50,378 nucleotides of DNA from CAVPLM01 sp964497095 (GCA_964497095.1 CAZCCL010000006.1:1-50378); one strand, 5' to 3'. Counted from the first letter of the stretch, positions 1 through 7,957 are shown. The notes: generated by a model not told the origin, from the sequence alone. Numbers and translations: made by a program.

Positions 1-93
1 CTTTCGGGGGGCACTCCGCTAGACGCATTTTAGCCGACTCCGGGTTCCCCCGAGCGCGTTCTGCCCGCACTGTGCCCGACAGTGGTCTCGGTA

Positions 94-114
94 CTTGACA
101 TTATCCCACTCAGA
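94..114 (+). promoter_or_regulatory. HAIR-like operator (HspR site) upstream of dnaK
   Basis: The sequence CTTGACA-TTATCCC-ACTCAGA matches the HspR operator HAIR (CTTGAGT-N7-ACTCAAG) at 10 of 14 arm positions, with exactly the 7-base spacer. It overlaps the -35 box of the dnaK promoter, a position suited to repression. HspR itself is encoded as the fifth gene of this cluster (4885-5322), so the operon is probably autoregulated. The site is imperfect; the match and its position are seen, HspR binding is inferred. Confidence 0.65.
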
Positions 115-123
115 TTTTATAAT
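95..123 (+). promoter_or_regulatory. Consensus sigma-70-type promoter of the dnaK operon
   Basis: TTGACA (95-100) is followed after exactly 17 bases by TATAAT (118-123): both hexamers match the vegetative consensus fully. The dnaK start codon lies 44 bases downstream of the -10 box, preceded by GGAGG at 156-160. A promoter this strong needs a repressor, which fits the overlapping HAIR-like site. A 6-bp perfect inverted repeat (68-84) lies just upstream, of unknown role. Confidence 0.85.
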
Positions 124-167
124 GCGTACGTGCTAATACACGTGGATCGGATTTCGGAGGATATGTA

Positions 168-2127
168 ATGGGCAAGATCATCGGCATCGACTTGGGCACG
201 ACCAACTCGGCCATGGCCGTGTTGGAAGGCGGCGAGCCGACAATCATCCCCAACGCCGAGGGTGGCCGGACCACCCCGTCCGTTGTGGCCTTCACCAAGA
301 CCGGAGAACAGCTGGTCGGTACCGTGGCCAAGCGCCAGGCAGTCACCAACCCTGAGAACACCGTCTTCTCCATCAAGCGTTTCATGGGACGGCGTCACAG
401 TGAGGTGGCCNNNNNNNNNNTTCATGGGACGCAAGTTCAACAATGTAAGCGAAGAGATGAAGATCGTCCCGTACAAGGTGGTGGAGGGTCCCAACGGGGA
501 CGTGCGGGTGCAGGTAAAGGACGGGCAGTTCTCCCCGCCGGAGGTATCGGCGAAGATACTGCAGAAACTCAAGCGCGACGCGGAAGCCTTCCTTGGCACC
601 GAGGTGACCGAAGCTGTGATCACCGTGCCGGCCTACTTCGACGACGCTCAGCGGCAGGCCACCAAAGACGCCGGCACAATCGCCGGGTTGGAGGTCAAGC
701 GGATCATCAACGAGCCGACCGCTGCTTCACTGGCCTACGGTCTGGACAAAGAGCACGAACAGACCATCCTCGTATTCGACCTCGGCGGGGGCACTTTCGA
801 CGTCTCGATTCTGGAGCTCGGTGACGGGGTGTTCGAGGTCAAGTCCACCAACGGGGATACCCATCTCGGCGGCGACAACTGGGACAAGGCGATCGTAGAC
901 TGGATCGTCACGGAGTTCCGCAAGGAGAAAGGTGTCGATCTGTCCAAAGACCGGCAGGCGCTTCAGCGGCTCTACGAAGCCGCGGAGAAGGCCAAAGTCG
1001 AACTGTCCTCGGTGCTCGAGACGAGCATCAATCAGCCCTTCATCACGATGGATCAGAGCGGTCCGCTCCACCTGGAGATGACCCTGACCCGGGCCAAGCT
1101 GGAGGAACTTACCCGCGATCTGCTGGACCGGGTGATAGGTCCCACCAAGCAGGCCCTGGAGGATGCCGGTCTCAAAACGGGCGATATCGACCAGGTGATC
1201 CTGGTGGGGGGCATGACCCGCATGCCGGCAGTGCAGGAAAAAGTGCGCGAACTGAGCGGCAAAGAGCCCCACAAGGGCATCAACCCTGACGAGGTCGTCG
1301 CCATGGGCGCAGCCATCCAGGGTGGAGTACTCGCGGGCGAGGTGAAAGACGTCATCCTGCTGGATGTGACCCCGCTGTCCCTAGGTATCGAGACCAAGGG
1401 CGGGGTCTTCACCCGGCTCATCGATCGTAATACCACCATCCCCACCCGCAAAGGCGAGATCTTCTCGACTGCGGAAGATGGTCAGACCTCGGTGGAGATC
1501 CACGTGCTCCAGGGCGAGCGCGACCTGGCGGCCTACAACAAGACCCTGGGCAAGTTCCAGCTCATGGGCATCCCGCCGGCTCCCCGGGGCATCCCGCAGA
1601 TCGAGGTGACCTTCGACATCGACGCCAACGGCATCACCCATGTGTCCGCGAAGGATCTCGCTACGGGCAACGAGCAGAAGATCGTCATCAAGAGCTCGAG
1701 CGGCCTTGGAGACGAGGAGATCAAGCAGATGATGCGCGATGCCGAGTTGCACGCCGACGAAGACCGCAAGAAGAAGGAGTTGGTCGACGCGAAGAACCAG
1801 GCCGAGCATCTGGTCTACTCCACCCAGAAGTCGCTCAAGGAATTCGGCGACAAGGTGGACGGTGCCACCCGCGGCGACATAGAGAACGCCACGCGGGACC
1901 TGGAAGAAGCTATCAAAGGCGACAACGTAGAACTGATCCGCAGCCGGATGAACACCCTTCAAGAGGCGGCGTATAAACTCTCTGAGGCTGCCTATCAGGC
2001 AGCCCAGGCTCAATATGCGGGCAGCACGGCCGGCGGCGCCGGCGATTCGCAGGGGGCTGGATCCGGTCCGGCCGAAGAAGAAGTGGTCGAAGAGGCCGAC
2101 TACGAGGTCATCGACGAAGACGAGTAA
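168..2127 (+). CDS. dnaK: Molecular chaperone DnaK (Hsp70), interrupted by an assembly gap
   Basis: Hsp70 chaperone: the N-terminal ATPase domain drives cycles of peptide binding and release with GrpE and DnaJ, both encoded downstream. The start (IGIDLGTTNS, residues 5-14), the phosphate loop DLGGGTFDVSILE, the VGGMTRMPAVQ segment and the acidic C-terminal tail ending in DYEVIDEDE are all present. ATG 168 has GGAGG 7 bases upstream. A run of ten Ns at 411-420 breaks the frame. The 11 bases at 381-391 are repeated exactly at 421-431; collapsing this repeat removes 40 bases and restores one continuous 639-residue DnaK, the usual length. The gap is therefore an artefact and not a real frameshift. 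The bases just before the gap (392-410) encode a slightly different variant of the same segment. Confidence 0.97.
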
Positions 2128-2200
2128 CGCGTGAAATTCTGCTCGTCCAAACGTCGGGCTTTCACCCAGACGTCGGTGGGGAGCGGAGGATAAAAGGCGA

Positions 2201-2223
2201 CCGGCCGCCCCGGCGGCGGCCGG
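2201..2223 (+). other. GC-rich hairpin between dnaK and hsp20
   Basis: CCGGCCGCC and GGCGGCCGG form perfect 9-bp arms around a 5-base loop in the 147-base dnaK-hsp20 spacer. No T-run follows, so it is not a standard intrinsic terminator. It may attenuate, or mark an mRNA processing point that sets the dnaK:hsp20 ratio. Only the hairpin is seen; the role is inferred. Confidence 0.45.
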
Positions 2224-2274
2224 GCCGTGTCCCGCAGAAGGCGGGCGCGGCGCAAATGAGAAGGAGGAAAAGAA

Positions 2275-2757
2275 ATGGCATTGGTAAGGTGGGATCCCTT
2301 CCGCGATCTGACGGCGCTTCAGACAGAAGTGAACCGCTTGTTCTCCCGGGCGGGCGGCGGCGATATGGCCGAGCGTCAGTCCTGGACTCCCTCGATCGAC
2401 GTGATCGAGACCGATGACGCCATCAAGCTCAAAGCAGAACTTGCCGGCCTGGCGCCGGACGACATCAACATCGAGGTGCAAGACAACGTCCTCACCATGA
2501 GCGGCGAGCGCCGTTTCCAGGAGGAAGTCAAAGAGGACAAGTACTATCGGATCGAACGACGCTACGGTTCTTTCAGCCGGTCGATAGCTCTCCCCCAGAC
2601 CGTGGACGAGAGCAAGATCGAGGCCAAGTACGAGAATGGGGTGCTGGAGGTTTCGGTGCCCAAGGCCGAGGTCGCCAAGCCGAAGAAGATAACGGTAGCC
2701 GTGAGCGGAGAGACCCAGAAGACGGTCGAGGCCAAGTCGACCGAGACCAAGTCATAG
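2275..2757 (+). CDS. hsp20: Small heat-shock protein, Hsp20/alpha-crystallin family
   Basis: ATP-independent holdase that binds unfolding proteins and passes them to DnaK. The 160 residues have the usual layout: an N-terminal amphipathic start (LVRWDPFRDL), an alpha-crystallin domain from about residue 38 (WTPSIDVIETDD) to about 140, with the conserved ENGVLEVSVPK strand, and a short polar tail. AAGGAGG lies 7 bases before ATG 2275. Placement between dnaK and grpE is less common than an independent gene and implies control by the same HspR-regulated promoter. Its length and motifs leave little doubt about the family. Confidence 0.95.
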   Translation: MALVRWDPFRDLTALQTEVNRLFSRAGGGDMAERQSWTPSIDVIETDDAIKLKAELAGLAPDDINIEVQDNVLTMSGERRFQEEVKEDKYYRIERRYGSFSRSIALPQTVDESKIEAKYENGVLEVSVPKAEVAKPKKITVAVSGETQKTVEAKSTETKS

Positions 2758-2780
2758 AGGAAAGACAGGAACCGGTGGGG

Positions 2781-2896
2781 CGGCGGGCCCCCGCCCCCCC
2801 CCCCCAGGGCAGGGGGGGTGGGGGGGGTGGGCCCNNNNNNNNNNCATCGTGCAACCCCTGCCCCGGGGGGGGGGGGGCCCGCGGGCCGCCGCCCGC
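2781..2896. repeat. Low-complexity G/C inverted repeat flanking an assembly gap
   Basis: Ten Ns (2835-2844) sit between a left flank of about 12 C then AGGGCAGGGG and a right flank of CCCCTGCCCC then about 13 G. The right flank is nearly the exact reverse complement of the left over more than 20 bases, with further partial matching outward (GGCGGGCCCC against GGGCCCGCGGGCCGCC). Such a structure would form a very stable hairpin and could stall sequencing, or it may be a fold-back assembly artefact. No gene is visible inside it. Confidence 0.6.
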
Positions 2897-2907
2897 TAGG
2901 CAAGGGT

Positions 2908-2932
2908 GCTTGGCGGGCTTGGCCCGCCAAGC
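2908..2932. other. Perfect 11-bp hairpin upstream of grpE
   Basis: GCTTGGCGGGC and GCCCGCCAAGC pair perfectly around a TTG loop. There is no T-run, so it is not an obvious intrinsic terminator. It precedes a short tandem duplication of an 11-base unit (about 2951-2972) and then the grpE start. It may be an mRNA stabiliser or processing site within the heat-shock transcript. Confidence 0.4.
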
Positions 2933-2982
2933 GCGCAATGAAGAGCAAGGATAGGCGAGAGATAGGCGAGAGAGACGAGCTC

Positions 2983-3675
2983 ATGACTACTAGCAGAAGA
3001 CGTATCCCCATCAACAACCATGCCTCCGCGGACGAAGCTGCGGCGGAACGAGCTCCGGCAGAAGACGCCGGTGCCGGAGCGGACCATCCGCAGGCGGCGC
3101 AGCCCGGCGTGTCGGGCTCTGGCGGCAAGGAACCCCTAGCCCAGGACCAACCGGTCACAGACCTGCGGGTCGGCGAGACGGTCTTGCTGGAGGCTGAGAC
3201 TGCCCTGGAGAAGGCGACCCAGGAACGGGATGCCTTGGCCGACTCTCTGCTGCGGCTGCGGGCCGAGTTCGAGAATTTCCGGAAGAGGGCGACTCGTGAG
3301 TCGGTGCAGGCCCGGGAACGGGCCCAAGGGGAGTTGCTCGGCGAGCTTCTGCCCGTGCTGGACAATCTGGAACGCGCTCTCGACGCGGCCGAGCACCACG
3401 AAGAGGGTAAGGTGCTTGCCGGTGTGCGCATGACCCGGGATATGTTCTTGGATCTGCTGGGGCGCAAGGGAGTCGAAGAGATCGAGACCGTGGGCTCCAA
3501 GTTCGACCCTGTCGTCCACGACGCGATGCTCCTGCAGCCTTCCGACCGCGAGGAGGGTACCGTGACCGCCGTGTTGGAGCGTGGCTACAAGCAGGGCGAT
3601 CAAGTTCTCCGGCCGGCGAGAGTGGCGGTCTCTTCGGGACCGGGCGCCCCGGACGGACCGGCTCCGGCCGCGTAG
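2983..3675 (+). CDS. grpE: Nucleotide exchange factor GrpE
   Basis: GrpE releases ADP from DnaK and so resets the chaperone cycle. The protein has a poorly conserved charged N-terminus, a long helix (about residues 60-110, with EFENFRKRATRE), then the LLPVLDNLERAL segment and the C-terminal beta domain with FDPVVHDAM and VLERGYKQGDQVLRPARV, all typical. I start at ATG 2983, giving 230 residues; an in-frame ATG at 2938 would add 15 residues but lacks a ribosome site and lies just after a hairpin. It sits between hsp20 and dnaJ, 16 bases from dnaJ, so cotranslation is likely. Confidence 0.93.
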   Translation: MTTSRRRIPINNHASADEAAAERAPAEDAGAGADHPQAAQPGVSGSGGKEPLAQDQPVTDLRVGETVLLEAETALEKATQERDALADSLLRLRAEFENFRKRATRESVQARERAQGELLGELLPVLDNLERALDAAEHHEEGKVLAGVRMTRDMFLDLLGRKGVEEIETVGSKFDPVVHDAMLLQPSDREEGTVTAVLERGYKQGDQVLRPARVAVSSGPGAPDGPAPAA

Positions 3676-3691
3676 GAACGGGGGAGACCCA

Positions 3692-4834
3692 GTGGCCACA
3701 GGGACTCGCGACTACTATGAAGTCCTGGGAGTGAAGAAATCGGCCTCTCAGGACGAGATCAAGAAGGCCTACCGGAAGCTGGCACGCCAGTACCATCCCG
3801 ACGCCAACCCCAATGATCCCAAGGCCGAGGAGAAGTTCAAAGAGGTATCCAGCGCCTACGAAGTCCTGTCCGACCCTGAGAAGCGGAAGAAGTACGACGC
3901 CGGGCCTTCGTTCTTCGGCCAAGGCCCGCAGGCTGGTGGCGGGTTCCGCGGCTACCAAGGAGGCGGGCCGGCCGGCGGTGACTGGGGCGACCTGTTCGGA
4001 GGCCTCTTTGGCGGAGCCTTCGGCGGGGGGCAAGGTTTCGGTGGGACAGGAGGTTTCGGCGGCAGGAGGCAACCCCGGGCCGAGCGTGGAGAGGATCTGA
4101 GCGTCTCGGTCACGCTGTCGTTCGACGACGCGCTCAAAGGGGTGACCACGAAGATCAGCGTGCCTCAGACCGTGCAGTGCTCGACCTGCGGCGGCAGTGG
4201 GGCCGCCCCGGGCACTTCCCCCATCACCTGCCCCCAGTGTCAGGGACGGGGAGTGGTCAGTCAGAGCCAAGGCTTCTTCGCCCTTACTCAGCCCTGTGGC
4301 CGCTGCGGGGGTGTCGGCACCATCGTAGAGAACCCGTGCCCGACCTGCAACGGATCCGGGTCGACTCGGACACTCAGGAAGTTCAACGTGCCTCTGCCCC
4401 CCGGGGTCAGAGAGGGGACGAAGATCCGTCTCAAAGGCAAGGGCGAGCCGGGGCGGCGGGGTGGCCCGCCGGGCGACCTATACGTGATCGCCGAGGTGAG
4501 GGATAGTCCCCTGTTCGAGCGCCGGGGTGCGGAATTGCTGGTGGAAGTGCCCGTCACGATGGTGGAAGCGGCTTTGGGAGCTACCGTGCGGGTGCCCACT
4601 CCGGAGGGGAGCGTCGCCCTGAAGGTGCCGGCCGGTACCCAGGATGGTAAGCTTCTGAAGCTCAAAGGCAAAGGGGCCCCCCGTCTGGGCGCTTCCGGGA
4701 AGGGTGATCTGATCGCGCGTATCAAGGTGCTCACCCCCGAGAACCTGAACAGGCACGAGAAAGATCTTCTCAAGAAGTTCGCCGAGTCACGCAAAGAAGA
4801 TCCACGAGCCGATCGGCCCGGCTGGTCGGCCTGA
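3692..4834 (+). CDS. dnaJ: Co-chaperone DnaJ (Hsp40, type I)
   Basis: DnaJ delivers substrates to DnaK and stimulates its ATPase. The J domain carries HPD at residues 35-37. A Gly/Phe-rich linker follows (about 70-125), then four CxxCxGxG-type zinc motifs (CSTCGGSG, CPQCQGRG, CGRCGGVG, CPTCNGSG) and two C-terminal substrate-binding barrels. Length 380 residues is standard. The start is GTG 3692, with GGGGGAG 6 bases upstream and the sequence VATGTRDYYEVLGV that matches the family start. The G/F linker contains several GGFGG-type runs. Part of the HspR-controlled operon. Confidence 0.96.
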   Translation: MATGTRDYYEVLGVKKSASQDEIKKAYRKLARQYHPDANPNDPKAEEKFKEVSSAYEVLSDPEKRKKYDAGPSFFGQGPQAGGGFRGYQGGGPAGGDWGDLFGGLFGGAFGGGQGFGGTGGFGGRRQPRAERGEDLSVSVTLSFDDALKGVTTKISVPQTVQCSTCGGSGAAPGTSPITCPQCQGRGVVSQSQGFFALTQPCGRCGGVGTIVENPCPTCNGSGSTRTLRKFNVPLPPGVREGTKIRLKGKGEPGRRGGPPGDLYVIAEVRDSPLFERRGAELLVEVPVTMVEAALGATVRVPTPEGSVALKVPAGTQDGKLLKLKGKGAPRLGASGKGDLIARIKVLTPENLNRHEKDLLKKFAESRKEDPRADRPGWSA

Positions 4835-4884
4835 GCGGGCGGCTCCTGAGATGAGAGTCAGATCCGACATGATGGAGATCGCAC

Positions 4885-5322
4885 ATGGCGCTTGACGACA
4901 AGATGAGGCCGGTGTTCATGATCTCGGTGGCCGCTGAACTGGCGGAGATGCACCCGCAGACTCTGCGCATGTACGAGAGAAGGGGACTGATCCGTCCGCG
5001 GCGGTCGTCGAAGAGCACTCGTCTCTATTCCATGGACGATGTGGAGAAGCTCCGGCGCATCCAGCAACTGGTGGGTGAGTGCGGTCTCAATCTGGCTGGA
5101 GTGGAACGGGTCCTCGAGATGGAGGAGCAGTTGGCCGCACTGCAGAAGCGGCTGGACCATCTGGAGGCCGAGATGGACCGTCTGACCGAGCAGGCACGGC
5201 AGGAACTGGAGGCGGTGCATCGCAGCTATCGCAAGGAACTGGTCCCTCTTGCCGGCCCCGGCGAGGTGGTGATCGTGGCCCAGAAACGTCGGGCCGGATC
5301 GCCCGGGTCTCGTAGATCTTGA
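4885..5322 (+). CDS. hspR: Heat-shock repressor HspR (MerR family)
   Basis: HspR represses dnaK operons in actinobacteria by binding HAIR sequences, usually with DnaK as corepressor. The 145-residue protein has a MerR helix-turn-helix (about residues 11-80) with the family-typical MHPQTLRMYERRGLIRPRRS, then a coiled-coil region (about 80-120, MEEQLAALQKRLDHLEAEMDRL) and a basic tail. GGAG lies 8 bases before ATG 4885. It is separated from dnaJ by 50 bases and is the last classical member of the operon; the operator it should bind is at 94-114. Confidence 0.94.
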   Translation: MALDDKMRPVFMISVAAELAEMHPQTLRMYERRGLIRPRRSSKSTRLYSMDDVEKLRRIQQLVGECGLNLAGVERVLEMEEQLAALQKRLDHLEAEMDRLTEQARQELEAVHRSYRKELVPLAGPGEVVIVAQKRRAGSPGSRRS

Positions 5323-5918
5323 CGGCCGAGCGCGCATACGAGGCCCAAGAGGTCGGGCCGACTGAAGGGCAGATGGACGACGAGCTCCCGGCGGCCCGGG
5401 AGCAGTTCTGCGCCAACCATCCCGATCGTGCCACCATGGTGACCTGTAGCGCCTGCGGCAAGCCGATCTGCCCCGACTGCATGGTCTATTCCGCGGTCGG
5501 CATAAAGTGCAAGGAATGTGCGAGAATGCCGCGCTCGAGCCGGGTGACCCTCAGCACCAAACGTTTTCTGTGGGCTCTGGCGGCCGGCCTATGGGCGGGA
5601 ACCGCTCTGGGCTTCGCCTACTACTACATCCTGGGAAGCATCGGGTTCTTCTTCCTGTTCTTCTTCGTGGCTGCAGGTATAGGCTATCTGGTGGGGGAAG
5701 CCGTTTCCAGAGCCTCCGGCCGCTACCACGGGCTGAAGACCGCTGTGGTGGCGGCTCTCTCCACGCTATGGGCGTTCTTACTGCCGCCGGTGACCGCCGC
5801 CTTCATCAGCTACGGCGTGAGCTGGAACGTGGTCGTGTTCACCCTGTCGACCCGGGGGATCATCAACTGGCTCGTCATGGCTTTCGCTGCGTATCTGGCT
5901 TGGAATCGGAACCGATGA
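5319..5918 (+). CDS. B-box-type zinc-finger membrane protein, function unknown
   Basis: The N-terminal part holds a cysteine/histidine-rich B-box-like zinc-binding region (about residues 30-66: CANHPDR, CSACGKPICPDC, CKEC). It is followed by about four hydrophobic segments (roughly 82-105, 107-130, 140-165 and 170-195) in a protein of 199 residues. Similar zinc-finger plus DUF-type membrane proteins are common in actinobacteria but without known function. The start may be TTG 5319, which overlaps the hspR stop (TTGA), or ATG 5373 with GAAGGG upstream. Linkage to hspR suggests co-expression with heat-shock genes, which is inference. Confidence 0.8.
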   Translation: MTAERAYEAQEVGPTEGQMDDELPAAREQFCANHPDRATMVTCSACGKPICPDCMVYSAVGIKCKECARMPRSSRVTLSTKRFLWALAAGLWAGTALGFAYYYILGSIGFFFLFFFVAAGIGYLVGEAVSRASGRYHGLKTAVVAALSTLWAFLLPPVTAAFISYGVSWNVVVFTLSTRGIINWLVMAFAAYLAWNRNR

Positions 5919-5969
5919 GGGTTGGGCGACCCACCCGATCTCCGCAAGTCGGGCCGGCGGGCCGCGGCG

Positions 5970-5996
5970 CTGGCACTCTTCGTATGAGAGTGCCAG
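5970..5996. promoter_or_regulatory. CIRCE element (HrcA operator) upstream of fmdB-surE
   Basis: CTGGCACTC-TTCGTATGA-GAGTGCCAG is a perfect 9-9-9 inverted repeat. It matches the CIRCE consensus TTAGCACTC-N9-GAGTGCTAA in spacing and at 7 of 9 positions per arm; the differing positions follow the CTGGCACTC form known upstream of actinobacterial groE genes. The arms extend to 11 bp (5969-5997). The genes downstream are not groES/groEL but an FmdB-like protein and surE, which is unusual. No hrcA gene is visible in the window. Confidence 0.8.
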
Positions 5997-6028
5997 CCAA
6001 GATACTGCACGGCGTGGGCGTTTTCCGC

Positions 6029-6034
6029 TATACT
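6029..6034 (+). promoter_or_regulatory. Probable -10 box of the fmdB-surE transcript
   Basis: TATACT at 6029-6034 lies 33 bases downstream of the CIRCE element; no convincing -35 is seen. A 5-codon frame (ATG 6044 to TAG 6059-6061) begins 9 bases after this box, and it contains the AGGAGGT ribosome site of fmdB. Transcription starting close to 6041-6044 would make that minigene nearly leaderless. The -10 is plausible; the minigene is speculative. Confidence 0.45.
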
Positions 6035-6066
6035 GTGGCGGCGATGGATCAGGAGGTCTAGTAGCG

Positions 6067-6402
6067 TTGCCTACTTACGAATACCGTTGCGTTTCTTGCG
6101 AGCATCAGTTCGAGCGCTTCCAGCGGATGTCTGACGACCCGGTCAAGGAGTGCGAGGTCTGCGGGTCTTCGGTGAGGCGGTTGTTGTTCCCCGTGGCCAT
6201 ACACTTCAAGGGCAGCGGCTTCTACAGCACCGACTACGCCCGGAAGAACGCCCTTAGCTCGGCAGGCACCCAGACTGCGAACGGGGGCGGATCCGAGAGT
6301 CCTTCGACGGGAGAGAGCGCCGGCTCCAAGGATGAAGTCAAGCCCGCGGAGCCGAAGGCGGGCCCCTCGACCGTAACCGCCGCGGCCGCAAAGAACGACT
6401 GA
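6067..6402 (+). CDS. FmdB-family zinc-ribbon protein
   Basis: Small regulatory-type protein of the FmdB family (putative regulatory protein, CxxC zinc ribbon). The first 45 residues give the family pattern MPTYEYRCVSCEHQFERFQRMSDDP with a second CxxC pair (CEVCG) and the conserved GSGFYSTDY. The remaining 50 or so residues are a low-complexity Ser/Gly/Ala/Glu tail. TTG 6067 is the start, preceded by AGGAGGT (6051-6057, spacing 9). The biochemical role of this family is not settled. It is the first gene after the CIRCE element, so it is likely heat inducible. Confidence 0.87.
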   Translation: MPTYEYRCVSCEHQFERFQRMSDDPVKECEVCGSSVRRLLFPVAIHFKGSGFYSTDYARKNALSSAGTQTANGGGSESPSTGESAGSKDEVKPAEPKAGPSTVTAAAAKND

Positions 6403-6419
6403 GTCATCTTCCTCCTGCC

Positions 6420-7286
6420 ATGCCCGGTAGGGACGGAAAGGACTACCCGCTTGTCGGTTTCGGTCCGGCGCGCCCGCTGATCGTACTCACCAACGACGAC
6501 GGCGTCCGGTCACCCGGCCTGGCCGTTCTGAAGGCCTCGCTCGATCCCTTGGGCGAAGTGCGCATCGTGGCTCCCGACCAGAACCGCTCGGGGGCCGCGA
6601 GGAGCATCACCATGCACTCCCCGCTGTGCGTAGAGGAGGTGGAGCTTCCCGACGGAAGTCTTGCCTACAGTACGGACGGTACTCCGGTCGATTGCGTGCG
6701 CATGGCGGCCCTCGGGCTGCTCGACCGTACCCCCGATCTCATCGTCTCCGGGATCAATCTGGGCGGCAACATGGGTGACGACATAACGTATTCGGGCACC
6801 GTGGCCGCCGCCTTGGAGGGCATCATGCTCGACATCCCCGCGGTCGCGCTCTCGGCCGAGGGCTACCATCCGGGGTACGATCTTTCAGTGCCTGCTCGCT
6901 TCGCCCACCGATTGGTGTCCGTCATGTTTGCTAAAGGCTTTCCCGCCAGGACGCTTCTCAACGTGAATTGCCCGGACCGTCCCTGGGAAGCCCTGCGAGG
7001 GGCGCGCCTGACCACCCTCGGCAAGCGCATCTATGGTGACAAGGTGCAGTATCACGATACCCGGGACGGGCGTCGCCGGTACTACGTCTACAACGACGAC
7101 CTCAGCTATCACCAGGAAGCGGGCGCCGATTTCGAGGCCATCGCCGGAGGCTGGGTGTCTATCACCCCCCTCCATTTCGACCTGATGTCCCACGATGCCC
7201 TGGATGGACTCCAAGGCTGGGAGCAAGACCTGGGCCCATGGGGAGAGGAGTCTGCGGGGGAAGGCGAGAACGGAGGCCGACTCTGA
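6420..7286 (+). CDS. surE: 5'/3'-nucleotidase SurE
   Basis: SurE is a stationary-phase survival phosphatase that dephosphorylates nucleoside monophosphates and short polyphosphates using a divalent metal. The metal-binding start LTNDDGVRSPG (about residues 22-33), the SGINLGGNMGDDITYSGTVAAALEG block and the PLHFDLMSHDAL end are all present. At 288 residues it is slightly longer than the usual 250 because of an N-terminal extension of about 15 residues and a polar tail. It starts 18 bases after fmdB, with no strong ribosome site, suggesting translational coupling, and may share the CIRCE-controlled transcript. Confidence 0.95.
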   Translation: MPGRDGKDYPLVGFGPARPLIVLTNDDGVRSPGLAVLKASLDPLGEVRIVAPDQNRSGAARSITMHSPLCVEEVELPDGSLAYSTDGTPVDCVRMAALGLLDRTPDLIVSGINLGGNMGDDITYSGTVAAALEGIMLDIPAVALSAEGYHPGYDLSVPARFAHRLVSVMFAKGFPARTLLNVNCPDRPWEALRGARLTTLGKRIYGDKVQYHDTRDGRRRYYVYNDDLSYHQEAGADFEAIAGGWVSITPLHFDLMSHDALDGLQGWEQDLGPWGEESAGEGENGGRL

Positions 7287-7945
7287 GCGGGCACCTCCTT
7301 CGGGAGCGTCCCTACCAGGCTGTGGTGTTCGACCTGGACGGGACCATCGTCGACTCGGTGGACTTGATCGTCGTCTCTTTCCAGCATGCGTTCCGCGAAG
7401 TACTGGGCCGGGAGGTGGGCCGTGAGGAGGCCATAGCCTACGTGGGCCGGCCCCTGCGGGAGCAGATGATGGCTTTCAGCCCCGAGCATGCCGATGAACT
7501 GGTCGCCTCGTACCGTGAGTTCAATCACCGCGAGCATGCCCGCATGCTCAAGTTGTACGACGGCATCCTGCATCTCTTGGACCGCCTTCAGAAGACAGGC
7601 ACAAAGGTCGGGCTCGTCACCTCGAAGTCTCGCTATACCACCCAGATGGCCTTCGACCTCACCGGTATCGAGAGCTACTTCGATGCGGCCGTCTGTGCCG
7701 ACGAAAGCCCACGCAACAAGCCCTTTCCGGACCCGATCCTCCTGTGCCTGCAGCAACTGGGAGTGTCGCCTGCGGACGCGGCCTATGTGGGCGACAGCCC
7801 GGCGGACATGCAGGCGGCGCGTGCGGCAGGGGTGGAGGCCATAGCAGTAGCCTGGGGGGTGTTCGACGTCGCGACGTTGACGGCTGAAAAGCCGGACAGA
7901 CTGGTCCATACTATCCCTGAGCTGGTGGGGCTGCTGGGTATCTAG
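7238..7945 (+). CDS. HAD-superfamily phosphatase (PpaX/phosphoglycolate phosphatase type)
   Basis: HAD hydrolase with motif I DLDGTIVDS, motif II VTSKSR, a lysine in ESPRNKPFPDP (motif III) and motif IV VGDSPADMQAARAAG. The helical cap between motifs I and II places it in subclass I near PpaX pyrophosphatases or phosphoglycolate phosphatases; the substrate cannot be decided. The start is uncertain. ATG 7238 would overlap surE by 49 bases without a ribosome site. CTG 7283, overlapping the surE stop and preceded 6 bases upstream by CGGAGG, would give 220 residues and looks better placed. GTG 7322 is also possible but very short before motif I. Confidence 0.88.
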   Translation: MGRGVCGGRRERRPTLSGHLLRERPYQAVVFDLDGTIVDSVDLIVVSFQHAFREVLGREVGREEAIAYVGRPLREQMMAFSPEHADELVASYREFNHREHARMLKLYDGILHLLDRLQKTGTKVGLVTSKSRYTTQMAFDLTGIESYFDAAVCADESPRNKPFPDPILLCLQQLGVSPADAAYVGDSPADMQAARAAGVEAIAVAWGVFDVATLTAEKPDRLVHTIPELVGLLGI

Positions 7946-7957
7946 AGGGAGACGACG

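Noticed and set aside
8..30. GGCACTC half-site resembling one arm of CIRCE upstream of dnaK
   Set aside because: No complementary GAGTGCC at the 9-base spacing; the HAIR-like site explains dnaK control better.
1381..2481. Long reverse-strand frame across dnaK and hsp20
   Set aside because: Codon-shadow of the dnaK and hsp20 genes in GC-rich DNA, as are the other long antisense frames in the window.
2818..2982. GrpE frame starting before the gap
   Set aside because: It passes through Ns and homopolymer tracts; the family part starts after ATG 2983.
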